DNA of 7,278 nucleotides from NCBI GenBank assembly GCA_964540205.1, contig CAZIMJ010000125.1, positions 1-7,278 of the forward strand, given 5' to 3'. The notes under the pieces were generated by a model. The model had not been told where the DNA came from. It worked only from the letters and a program-made list of their open reading frames with translations, and searched no databases. Of the stretch, positions 1 to 5,368 are shown piece by piece. Source of the stretch: WTAW01 sp964540205. Its GTDB lineage: Bacteria > Acidobacteriota > Aminicenantia > Aminicenantales > Aminicenantaceae. The position numbers were made by a program, and so were the translations under genes. Positions within the stretch are counted from its first letter, which is position 1, and every line of letters starts with the position of its first letter.

Positions 1-246
1 CACTACAGCTTCGTGGGCCACATCCTTGACTTTGCAGCGATATCAACTCGTGAATAATTCATCTTTTTTCTGGATTATTTATAAAAGCTTCTGACAAATT
101 TATATTTCCTATTCAATTCTCTTTGGCAGGAGTTGCCAGAAGGAAAAGTCTCGTTTACAATGGCCTTAACCTGAAAAATGTGGCAGTGGTCCCATTAACG
201 AATAAACAATTCTCTCTTTCCTTACGGTTACTCTTGTGGGTAAGAA
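1..246. other. Leader region upstream of the sigma-factor gene, no supported gene
   Basis: Frame 1 stays open from base 1 to a TAA at 55-57 (18 codons, ending ...FAAISTRE). This could be the 3' end of a gene lying to the left, but it is too short to judge. The remaining roughly 190 bases are AT-rich and contain no convincing gene. A weak inverted repeat TGGCA-GGAGT-TGCCA lies at 124-138. A poor housekeeping-type -35 (CTGACA, 91-96) is present without a good -10 at the right distance. I looked for an ECF-type autoregulatory promoter (an AAC box followed 16-17 bases later by CGTA or CGTC) and found none. Transcription of the sigma gene therefore probably starts from a promoter I cannot identify. 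Confidence 0.4.
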
Positions 247-882
247 ATGGATATTGCCACGACTGTTCAGAAGCATTGCGTACCAGATCAAGGGAGCTAT
301 TCGACGGATGCTGAGGCCATCTTGAAGACAAAAGAGACACTATCCTATGAGCAGTTGATTGCACCCGTCGAATCCCAGATGATGCGCTCCATTTGGCGGA
401 TCGTGCGCAACCAGGAAGCCGCAGAGGACACGATGCAGGAAGCGCTCACCATCATCTGGAAAAAAATAGACCGCATTTGCAGACACCCTAATCCCCACGC
501 ATTCATCCTGAAGATCTGTGTGAATGCTGCCTATGACACATTGAGAAAATGGAAACGAGTCAGACAGCGTGAAGCATCTACCAAGATCCAAGAATTCCCC
601 GCGGGATCTGAAACCAATGGCCTTGAGCGGTTGGAGAAGAAGAATGTCGAGACTGAGATTTTGGATGCGATCCGCCGTCTCCCAAAAAAACAGGCTCTAG
701 CCGTTCTGATGCGGATCGTCCAGGATCAACCCTATGATTCCATCGCACAAGTCCTGGACTGCAGTGAAGTGACGGTGAGGATCCAGGTATCAAAAGGAAG
801 AGCAACGTTGAACCAGTGGTTGTCACACCTAAATCCAACATCCGCTAAGGAGATAAAAAATGAGTCAGCGAAACAGGAATAA
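247..882 (+). CDS. ECF-type RNA polymerase sigma factor
   Basis: This 211-residue protein has the two-domain layout of extracytoplasmic-function sigma-70 factors, which direct RNA polymerase to a small stress or envelope regulon. Region 2 spans about residues 36-108. It includes an acidic helix with AAEDTMQEALTIIWKKI (58-74, the core-binding segment) and a helix from 83 to 104 ending in basic residues (RKWKR), expected to melt and read the -10. A linker at about 110-135 leads to region 4 (about 136-195), with a helix-turn-helix at about 163-188 (YDSIAQVLDCSEVTVR) for -35 recognition. An in-frame TAA at 241 means ATG 247 is the furthest possible start, but its ribosome site is weak and the first 30 or so residues lie outside the fold. 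A TTG at residue 27 preceded by GAGG is an alternative. The stop overlaps the next gene by 23 bases, which is typical of sigma/anti-sigma pairs. The specific ECF group is not recognised. Confidence 0.9.
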   Translation: MDIATTVQKHCVPDQGSYSTDAEAILKTKETLSYEQLIAPVESQMMRSIWRIVRNQEAAEDTMQEALTIIWKKIDRICRHPNPHAFILKICVNAAYDTLRKWKRVRQREASTKIQEFPAGSETNGLERLEKKNVETEILDAIRRLPKKQALAVLMRIVQDQPYDSIAQVLDCSEVTVRIQVSKGRATLNQWLSHLNPTSAKEIKNESAKQE

Positions 883-1792
883 TTCCCCGAACGGACCGGA
901 TAACGGGAAAGCAAAGGGTACACACATAAACCGTCTGCTCAAGCAGACTTTCAAAGATGACCTTCCTCCGTATGCGGAAAATGCCATGAAGAAACAATTG
1001 GTCCGATTCCGAACAAAAATGGATCAGGCGGAGACAGATAGAACCCGGGCAGAAAGTAAGGCATTCCGAGGAATTTCCTATCTCAGAGGTATCCGATGGG
1101 TTCATTTTCTGTTCAAAAAAGAAGTCTTCGTTGTGGTGTCTTTGCTGATGATCGTGCTGGGTGGTTTCATCCAGTCATCCGGATCGTCAAACAAGCTTGC
1201 AGAGAATTTATCAGTTCTCGGCACCTCGGTCGTGGTCTCAAGTCAAATGAGTCGATCCCAGTCTATGGAGTGCTCGATCCAGATGTCCAGAGAAAACGAG
1301 AAACCACTCAAATATTCTATTCAATGGCTCTCACCCAACCTGTCGAAGATCCAGGTCGAAGAATCCGATAATACGCCCCTTAAAACAATATGGCTTTCAG
1401 GGGAAGACATGGTCATTGCCGATCATGTGGCCGATACCCTGCGCAAAGAGAGACACCTAGCACAGTTCAGTGACCCTATGCTTCAGCCCATCGTCGGATA
1501 CCTCGCACCCAAAGAACTTGTAGAGCGGATGTACGGAGAGTGGCAGCTCATACAATACCAGAAGGAGGAGTGTGGGCTGGGGATATTCACAGTGGCGCTT
1601 CCCAACGAGAGGGCAATTCTGGAAGTGACTGTAGATCTCTGCACTTATCTTCCTGTTACCATCAAAAAAATTCTTTCTGCGGAAGAACGCGATGAGGAAA
1701 TACTAGTTTTTGAAGTCCGGTACACATGGAACATCCGGCTTTCCCCAGAGCTCCTTTCCCCACAGTCAATAAAAGAAAGTCAAAAAGCGTGA
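860..1792 (+). CDS. Probable membrane-spanning anti-sigma factor with periplasmic LolA/RseB-like domain
   Basis: The start is well set: ATG 860 follows AAGGAG (847-852) by seven bases and overlaps the sigma gene by 23 bases. The 310-residue product has a soluble, basic N-terminus (1-86), one membrane segment at about 88-106 (VFVVVSLLMIVLGGFIQ) and an exported region of about 200 residues. The N-terminal helical stretch (about 23-60) has the size and position of a cytoplasmic anti-sigma domain, although I see no zinc-binding HxxxCxxC signature. The exported part has alternating beta strands and phrases such as YSIQWLSPNLSKIQVEE (152-168) and DLCTYLPVTIKKIL (259-272). These resemble LolA/MucB(RseB)-fold proteins, where a strand reading 'the substrate damages or the lipid is bound' is followed by a 'what is the starting value' turn. 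Gene order and overlap support a partner role for the sigma factor. The inferred job is to hold the sigma factor at the membrane and release it on an envelope signal. Family assignment is by pattern only. Confidence 0.7.
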   Translation: MSQRNRNNSPNGPDNGKAKGTHINRLLKQTFKDDLPPYAENAMKKQLVRFRTKMDQAETDRTRAESKAFRGISYLRGIRWVHFLFKKEVFVVVSLLMIVLGGFIQSSGSSNKLAENLSVLGTSVVVSSQMSRSQSMECSIQMSRENEKPLKYSIQWLSPNLSKIQVEESDNTPLKTIWLSGEDMVIADHVADTLRKERHLAQFSDPMLQPIVGYLAPKELVERMYGEWQLIQYQKEECGLGIFTVALPNERAILEVTVDLCTYLPVTIKKILSAEERDEEILVFEVRYTWNIRLSPELLSPQSIKESQKA

Positions 1793-1825
1793 TAGATAGA
1801 GAATAATGCCAAAAGGAGAAGGACT

Positions 1826-2857
1826 ATGACTCGAACCACAAATTCAAAAAAAATCTTGGTTGTTTTCGCCAGGATATTGGTCGTCTGTTGTCTGGTATTT
1901 GCGGTGATCCTTTCCGGCAAGTTTACAGACTTAATGAGCGGTCCGGATTTTATTTTTGTACTTCTTGGTGGAGTCACGTTGACTCTGATGAGCTTTTCTT
2001 TCAAGGAGATCGGGTTGGCCTTAAAGCATACCTCTGGTCGTCCAGACTCAGCGGAAGAACAACGAAAGTCCGGATACTTCTGGGAAACAGCAGTACGGAA
2101 TTTTTGGATGATGGGAGTTCTCGGAAGTGTTATCAGCTTTGTCATCGCGTTGGGAAACTCGGAGGGAGGAATATTCGGCATAGCAACCCGGATGTCGGCA
2201 TCCTATTTATCCGCAGTATATGGGATGATCTTTGCCGTGATCTGTACTGTTCCCGCTTCGAAAATATCGGGGATTTTGAATAGACAATCAAAGGAAGAGA
2301 GACAAAATGTTCTTGAGGAATCAGAGGACATCAATATTCCATTTCTAAAATTTGAAACCGTGATCTGGTATGCCCTCTTTATCTTTGTTTTGGGATGGGC
2401 CATTTTTACTCCATTAATGGGAATGGCATTCGAAGGCCCGATCAAACCTCAGGATCTGTTCCTCCATTGGCCGTCTCTTCTCGTGGTGCTGGGTGGGACA
2501 ATAGCGATCACTTTCTTCGTGGGGAATGCTGCGGCCGGACGGTTTTTCACCGTAGGCTTTGCTCTGACTGGATTCCTTGCAACTCTAATGGGATTCGTTC
2601 AGGCAATGTTTGGCTTCTCATCACGGGGAATCCAGGAGATCGCCGCTGCCATAACTTTTATCCTCTCGTCCTGTTTTGTTGCACTCCTGGGTATGATGTT
2701 GGTTGGAAATCCCCTGGAAGACCGCTCCGTTAAGGCTGGTAGAGGTCAAAAACCACTCACTCTAAGCCGGATCGCGTGGTTTGTTTTCCCGTTAGTGGTC
2801 CTCATCCTCTTATTCTTTACTTTTATATTGATTGTAACTCCGATACAGAAAGGATGA
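1826..2857 (+). CDS. Polytopic membrane protein with two MotA/TolQ/ExbB-like halves
   Basis: ATG 1826 has AAAGGAG seven bases upstream and lies 33 bp after the putative anti-sigma gene, so it is probably in the same operon. The 343-residue protein has about nine hydrophobic segments: about 10-31, 41-59, 95-111, 124-147, 177-200, 217-233, 240-262, 272-294 and 315-338. The first half carries features remembered from MotA: a GPDFIFVLLGGVTLTLMSF segment (39-57), then a GVLGSVISF helix (97-105), and a following helix with SAVYGMIFAVICTVPASK (129-146) ending in the Pro near the cytoplasmic face. The second half repeats this order: WPSLLVVLGGTIAITF (215-230), TGFLATLMGFVQAM (248-261), then a helix ending in GNPLED (294-299). 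The proline usual at the start of MotA TM3 is not seen, and no MotB/ExbD-like partner is in the window. An ion-driven flagellar stator role is therefore unlikely. Function unknown; a membrane accessory or sensor for the adjacent sigma system is an inference. Confidence 0.72.
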   Translation: MTRTTNSKKILVVFARILVVCCLVFAVILSGKFTDLMSGPDFIFVLLGGVTLTLMSFSFKEIGLALKHTSGRPDSAEEQRKSGYFWETAVRNFWMMGVLGSVISFVIALGNSEGGIFGIATRMSASYLSAVYGMIFAVICTVPASKISGILNRQSKEERQNVLEESEDINIPFLKFETVIWYALFIFVLGWAIFTPLMGMAFEGPIKPQDLFLHWPSLLVVLGGTIAITFFVGNAAAGRFFTVGFALTGFLATLMGFVQAMFGFSSRGIQEIAAAITFILSSCFVALLGMMLVGNPLEDRSVKAGRGQKPLTLSRIAWFVFPLVVLILLFFTFILIVTPIQKG

Positions 2858-2901
2858 AGGAGTGAATGAGTGCATAGAAGTTCAGGAAGAACAATCCATG
2901 A

Positions 2902-3138
2902 TTGTCCATCTGGCAATATTTCACGTTTGAGTCCATACAAGAATGCTGGTATAAATGGGATATGGACTGGGCTTGGATCGCATTTATGACACTAAAACTC
3001 ACCAGAGCAAACCTCATTCGCATTAAAGAGGCCTATATGAAACTTGTGACTGCGAATCCAGAATTATCGGCGGCGGGTTTTTTAATCGTTGTGATTGTGA
3101 CTGTGATCCTGATCTTAAAATACGCAAGGTCAGAATAG
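2902..3138 (+). CDS. Small hypothetical membrane protein, Trp-rich N-terminus
   Basis: This short open frame lies 44 bp downstream of the MotA-like gene. From a TTG at 2902 it gives 78 residues. Four to five tryptophans cluster in the first 25 positions (MSIWQYFTF...CWYKWDMDWAW), followed by a basic amphipathic stretch and a C-terminal membrane helix at about 57-73 (AAGFLIVVIVTVILILKYARSE), so it would be tail-anchored. The start is uncertain. TTG 2902 has AGGAAG twelve bases upstream. ATG 2962 (58 residues) has no good ribosome site. ATG 3037 has AAAGAGG five bases upstream and would leave a 33-residue single-span peptide. The hydrophobic helix with a charged tail argues for real coding, but no family is recognised. 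It may be a small accessory subunit of the neighbouring membrane protein; this rests on position alone. Confidence 0.45.
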   Translation: MSIWQYFTFESIQECWYKWDMDWAWIAFMTLKLTRANLIRIKEAYMKLVTANPELSAAGFLIVVIVTVILILKYARSE

Positions 3139-3146
3139 AGACTTCA

Positions 3147-3174
3147 GGAACTTTTCGCTGTGCAATTCCGTAAG
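3147..3174 (+). promoter_or_regulatory. Candidate ECF-type promoter (GGAAC-N17-CGTA) for the secreted-protein gene
   Basis: GGAACTTTT begins at 3147 and CGTAAG begins at 3169, with 17 bases between GGAAC and CGTA. An AAC-containing -35 and a CGTA/CGTC -10 at this distance is the established pattern for several ECF sigma groups (for example Bacillus SigW). The -10 lies about 40 bp before the TTG start at 3212, leaving room for a short leader. The sigma factor encoded at 247-882 is the obvious candidate to read it, but that pairing is inferred. A chance match cannot be excluded from one site. Confidence 0.45.
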
Positions 3175-3200
3175 TATCAATAGACGCAAAAATTCTATTT

Positions 3201-3206
3201 AGGAGG
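3201..3206 (+). promoter_or_regulatory. Strong Shine-Dalgarno (AGGAGG) that sets a TTG start
   Basis: A perfect AGGAGG lies five bases before TTG 3212. No ATG in that frame occurs before residue 50 of the product, and the TTG restores a complete signal peptide. This site therefore decides the start of the secreted-protein gene. Confidence 0.8.
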
Positions 3207-3211
3207 GCACA

Positions 3212-3616
3212 TTGCAGAGTTCATCAGAGAAAACAAATTTAAAGTTATTGGTCACGTTAACTTTTATTCTTTTCTGGATTGTTGTTTCGGCGAGTGCAGA
3301 CGCGGGAGAAGACCTCGAAAAAAAGTATGTTCCCATTTTGGGAGATTACTCATTTGATATGAGCAGCCAGGGTTACGGAGTTCTCAAGATCACTTTTTAT
3401 GTGGAAAACGAAAAGCTATTAGCGATTACAGAAGTCTCGAGCACTCCCGGACAGATGGAGCCTGTGGAGGGGAAAGATTTCGAATTCGCCATCGAAGACC
3501 CGGAGGAAGGCACGTACTCGATTAAATTTTTGAAAGACGACACCGGCAAATACACCAAATGTCACATTTTCAATGAGTCAATGGGGATGGATGTAATCGG
3601 AATGAAAGTCGAGTAA
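3212..3616 (+). CDS. Small secreted protein, possibly DUF3471-like
   Basis: The 134-residue precursor begins at TTG 3212 behind a perfect AGGAGG. Residues 1-31 form a Sec signal peptide: a polar and basic n-region (EKTNLK), a hydrophobic core (LLVTLTFILFWIVVSA) and a likely signal peptidase I site after ASADA. There is no lipobox. The mature part of about 103 residues is acidic and reads as alternating beta strands: ILGDYSFDM (42-50), YGVLKITFYVENEKLLAI (55-72), KDFEFAIE (88-95), YSIKFLKDDTGKYTKCHIF (102-120). A G-x-Y opening, a 'xL.i.f..en.kL.a' hairpin and a 'F.kDd.Gk' turn resemble the DUF3471 domain found at the C-terminus of some secreted hydrolases and as stand-alone proteins. This assignment is tentative. 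A candidate ECF promoter precedes the gene, so it may belong to the regulon of the upstream sigma factor. It converges with the cytochrome operon. Confidence 0.75.
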   Translation: MQSSSEKTNLKLLVTLTFILFWIVVSASADAGEDLEKKYVPILGDYSFDMSSQGYGVLKITFYVENEKLLAITEVSSTPGQMEPVEGKDFEFAIEDPEEGTYSIKFLKDDTGKYTKCHIFNESMGMDVIGMKVE

Positions 3617-3639
3617 AAAAAGATTTCCGATCTGAATAT

Positions 3640-3656
3640 TCCGCTCCTCGAGCGGA
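3640..3656. terminator. Hairpin between convergent genes, probable shared terminator
   Basis: TCCGCTC-CTC-GAGCGGA forms a perfect 7-bp GC-rich stem with a three-base loop in the 48-bp gap between two convergent genes. On the plus strand no T-run follows it. On the minus strand it is followed, after a weaker AGAT/ATCT hairpin, by a run of seven T (opposite the A-run at 3615-3621). It therefore looks better suited to ending the cytochrome operon than the plus-strand gene. The hairpin is visible; termination is inferred. Confidence 0.45.
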
Positions 3657-3664
3657 CTCAAGGA

Positions 3665-5353
3665 TCATTCCCGTCCCTGAGGGTGACAACCATAACAGGA
3701 ATGACTGTTGTACGAATACCCGGGCACATTTTGATGTTTGTTATCCATCCGCGTTTTGTCGTGGGCGTGGCAATTGATGCATGAGAAGTCGCGATAGTTT
3801 GCCGTAAGGTGGCAGTCCGTACAATCCCACTGCGAATGTTTTCCGGATTCTATGGGGAAAGAGTGATCGAATCTCGCCTGAGACCAGAAAACGTGAGAAG
3901 AATAATGACAGAATTCACAATCTGTGGGGAAACCCGCTGTCTTATGGTTTGGATCCTCGGCGGAATCATAATCCTCCCGGTGGCAGTTCACACATTCTTT
4001 GGGCATATTTAGATTTTTCACGTGGCACTGAGAACAATCGAGATCCGTATGAGCACCCTGCAATGGAAAGGATTGGTTGTGGGAAAGATTAGCGTTTTTC
4101 CAGCTCACTGCATCTGTTCCATGACAGACCTCACAGTCGGTATGAAAGCCTAGCTGTTTGTGATCTGGGTCTTTGGCGCTGAGATAATCCTCCAGATGGC
4201 AAAACACACAGACAGATGGTAATCCTTCATACTGGCCGCTGCTATGGCAGGCGGAACAATCGACCACAGCATGTTGGCCCTTCAAAGGAAAAGAATCATG
4301 GTTGAACTTCGCCCCTGCCCACGACACAGCCTGTATTCCGTGGCACGCCTCGCAGTCGAAAGGATAATTCAACTGCTTGTGGTTAGGATTCCGGGCGCTG
4401 TTATAGTCCTCTCTATGGCAAAACACACAATCTGAGGGCAGCCCCACATATTGGCCGCTACTGTGGCAATCGGAACAATCAGCCACACGATGTTTGCCGT
4501 TCAGAGGAAATGTAGAATGCGTGAAAACCGCCCCTGCCCAAGTGTTGGCATTTGAGCCGTGACAGATCTCACATTCTGTTGGAAAGCCCGAGTCCCTATG
4601 ATCAGGATTACTCGTGTCGTCATAGTCTCTCTGATGACAGAAGACACAGTCTGATGGTAGCCCACTGTACTGGCCACTACCGTGGCAATCGGAGCAATTG
4701 GCGATCGTGTGCTGCCCGGTCAAAGGAAACGCGTCGTGAGAAAAGCGGGCTCCTTGCCAGCTGCTGTTGTTAAAATGACAGAGTCGGCACTCGGTCGAAA
4801 ACCCTGCGGCAATATGATCGGGATTATCAGATGTTCGGTAATCATTTTCATGACACGCGAAACAGTCAACCGAAGCCCCGATAAAACCCGTCTCTCCATG
4901 ACATTCGACACAATCCAGTGTCCTGTGGACACTTTCTAAGGGATATCCAGTGGCGGCTTCATGATTCCATTTATTCGGCGCCACGTTTTTCCATGCGAAA
5001 GGCTCGTGACAGTCGGCACAATGAGTACCCAACCGGAGTTCATAACGATCGTCCTGCCTTCGTTCCCAGTGACAAACTTCACATGTTGTGGGCGTCCCTT
5101 CAAAAACTCCATCAAGATGACACTCTTTGCATGAGACCGTACGGTGTTTTCCGACGAGGGGAAAATTTGTCCGGTCATGGCTCTCGGCACCCCACTGCAC
5201 CGCTTCCTGTTTTCCTCCTAATCCGGCGTTTTGTCCAGAAAACCAAATAAAAAGAACGATAATAACAACAACCGGAAGGACTCGTCTTAAACCTTCCAGG
5301 ACCTGGATTCTTGCTTCCTTGCTCATCTCGATCTTACCTAAACTCCATGACAT
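3665..5353 (-). CDS. 21-heme c-type cytochrome built of seven tri-heme repeats
   Basis: The 562-residue protein contains 21 CxxCH heme-attachment motifs, starting at residues 75, 91, 112, 148, 164, 189, 220, 236, 261, 293, 309, 334, 366, 382, 407, 440, 454, 479, 511, 525 and 553. A basic N-terminus and a hydrophobic segment at about 25-38 (VLPVVVIIVLFIWF) give an export signal that may stay as a membrane anchor. No lipobox Cys is present. From residue 64 the protein is seven tandem modules of 70-74 residues, each opening with F/Y-P-x-x-x-x-H. The C-terminal module ends in CYGCHPQG, a tail I recall from a broad family of environmental multiheme cytochromes. No catalytic site is evident, so an electron-wire role is inferred. 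The gene starts 15 bp after the beta-barrel gene, with GGAAA just upstream of ATG 5353; ATG 5326 (residue 10) is an alternative. Location (periplasm-spanning or extracellular) cannot be settled by eye. Confidence 0.93.
   Translation of the reverse strand: MSWSLGKIEMSKEARIQVLEGLRRVLPVVVIIVLFIWFSGQNAGLGGKQEAVQWGAESHDRTNFPLVGKHRTVSCKECHLDGVFEGTPTTCEVCHWERRQDDRYELRLGTHCADCHEPFAWKNVAPNKWNHEAATGYPLESVHRTLDCVECHGETGFIGASVDCFACHENDYRTSDNPDHIAAGFSTECRLCHFNNSSWQGARFSHDAFPLTGQHTIANCSDCHGSGQYSGLPSDCVFCHQRDYDDTSNPDHRDSGFPTECEICHGSNANTWAGAVFTHSTFPLNGKHRVADCSDCHSSGQYVGLPSDCVFCHREDYNSARNPNHKQLNYPFDCEACHGIQAVSWAGAKFNHDSFPLKGQHAVVDCSACHSSGQYEGLPSVCVFCHLEDYLSAKDPDHKQLGFHTDCEVCHGTDAVSWKNANLSHNQSFPLQGAHTDLDCSQCHVKNLNMPKECVNCHREDYDSAEDPNHKTAGFPTDCEFCHYSSHVFWSQARFDHSFPIESGKHSQWDCTDCHLTANYRDFSCINCHAHDKTRMDNKHQNVPGYSYNSHSCYGCHPQGRE
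3668..5164 (-). repeat. Seven in-frame tandem repeats (about 219 bp, 73 aa) within the 21-heme cytochrome
   Basis: Modules begin at residues 64, 137, 209, 282, 355, 429 and 499 of the cytochrome (minus-strand positions 5164, 4945, 4729, 4510, 4291, 4069 and 3859). Spacings are 73, 72, 73, 73, 74 and 70 residues. Each has three CxxCH motifs and His residues at matching places (GxH, N/D-P-x-H, x-F/L-x-H). Modules 3, 4 and 5 are the most alike (shared SGQYxGLPSDCVFCH). The similarity reaches the DNA: a GTGGCAATCGGA block on the plus strand recurs at 4463 and 4682, exactly 219 bases apart. The first and last modules are the most diverged. Confidence 0.9.
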
Positions 5354-5368
5354 CTCGTTTTTCCGGTC

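Noticed and set aside
124..138. TGGCA...TTGCC resembling a sigma-54 -24/-12 promoter
   Set aside because: The GG and GC elements are separated by 8 bases, whereas sigma-54 promoters need 10. It is better described as a weak inverted repeat TGGCA-N5-TGCCA.
123..314. Open plus-strand frame overlapping the start of the sigma gene
   Set aside because: It overlaps the sigma gene out of frame, has no ribosome site and shows no protein-like features.
1780..2181. Open frame of 133 codons on the minus strand opposite the MotA-like gene
   Set aside because: It is antisense to a gene with a good ribosome site and clear membrane segments. The translated sequence has no recognisable features beyond those caused by the opposite strand.
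2898..2930. Ten-codon minicistron MIVHLAIFHV with AGGAAG eight bases upstream
   Set aside because: It is too short to support and has no sign of a leader-peptide or attenuator role. Chance occurrence is likely.
3668..5164. Regular repeats that could suggest a CRISPR or satellite array
   Set aside because: The period is about 219 bp, the repeats are imperfect, in frame throughout, and each unit encodes three CxxCH motifs. They are protein modules.
4918..5250. Open plus-strand frames opposite the 21-heme cytochrome
   Set aside because: The minus-strand frame has 21 regularly spaced CxxCH motifs. The plus-strand frames are by-products of its repeated codons.
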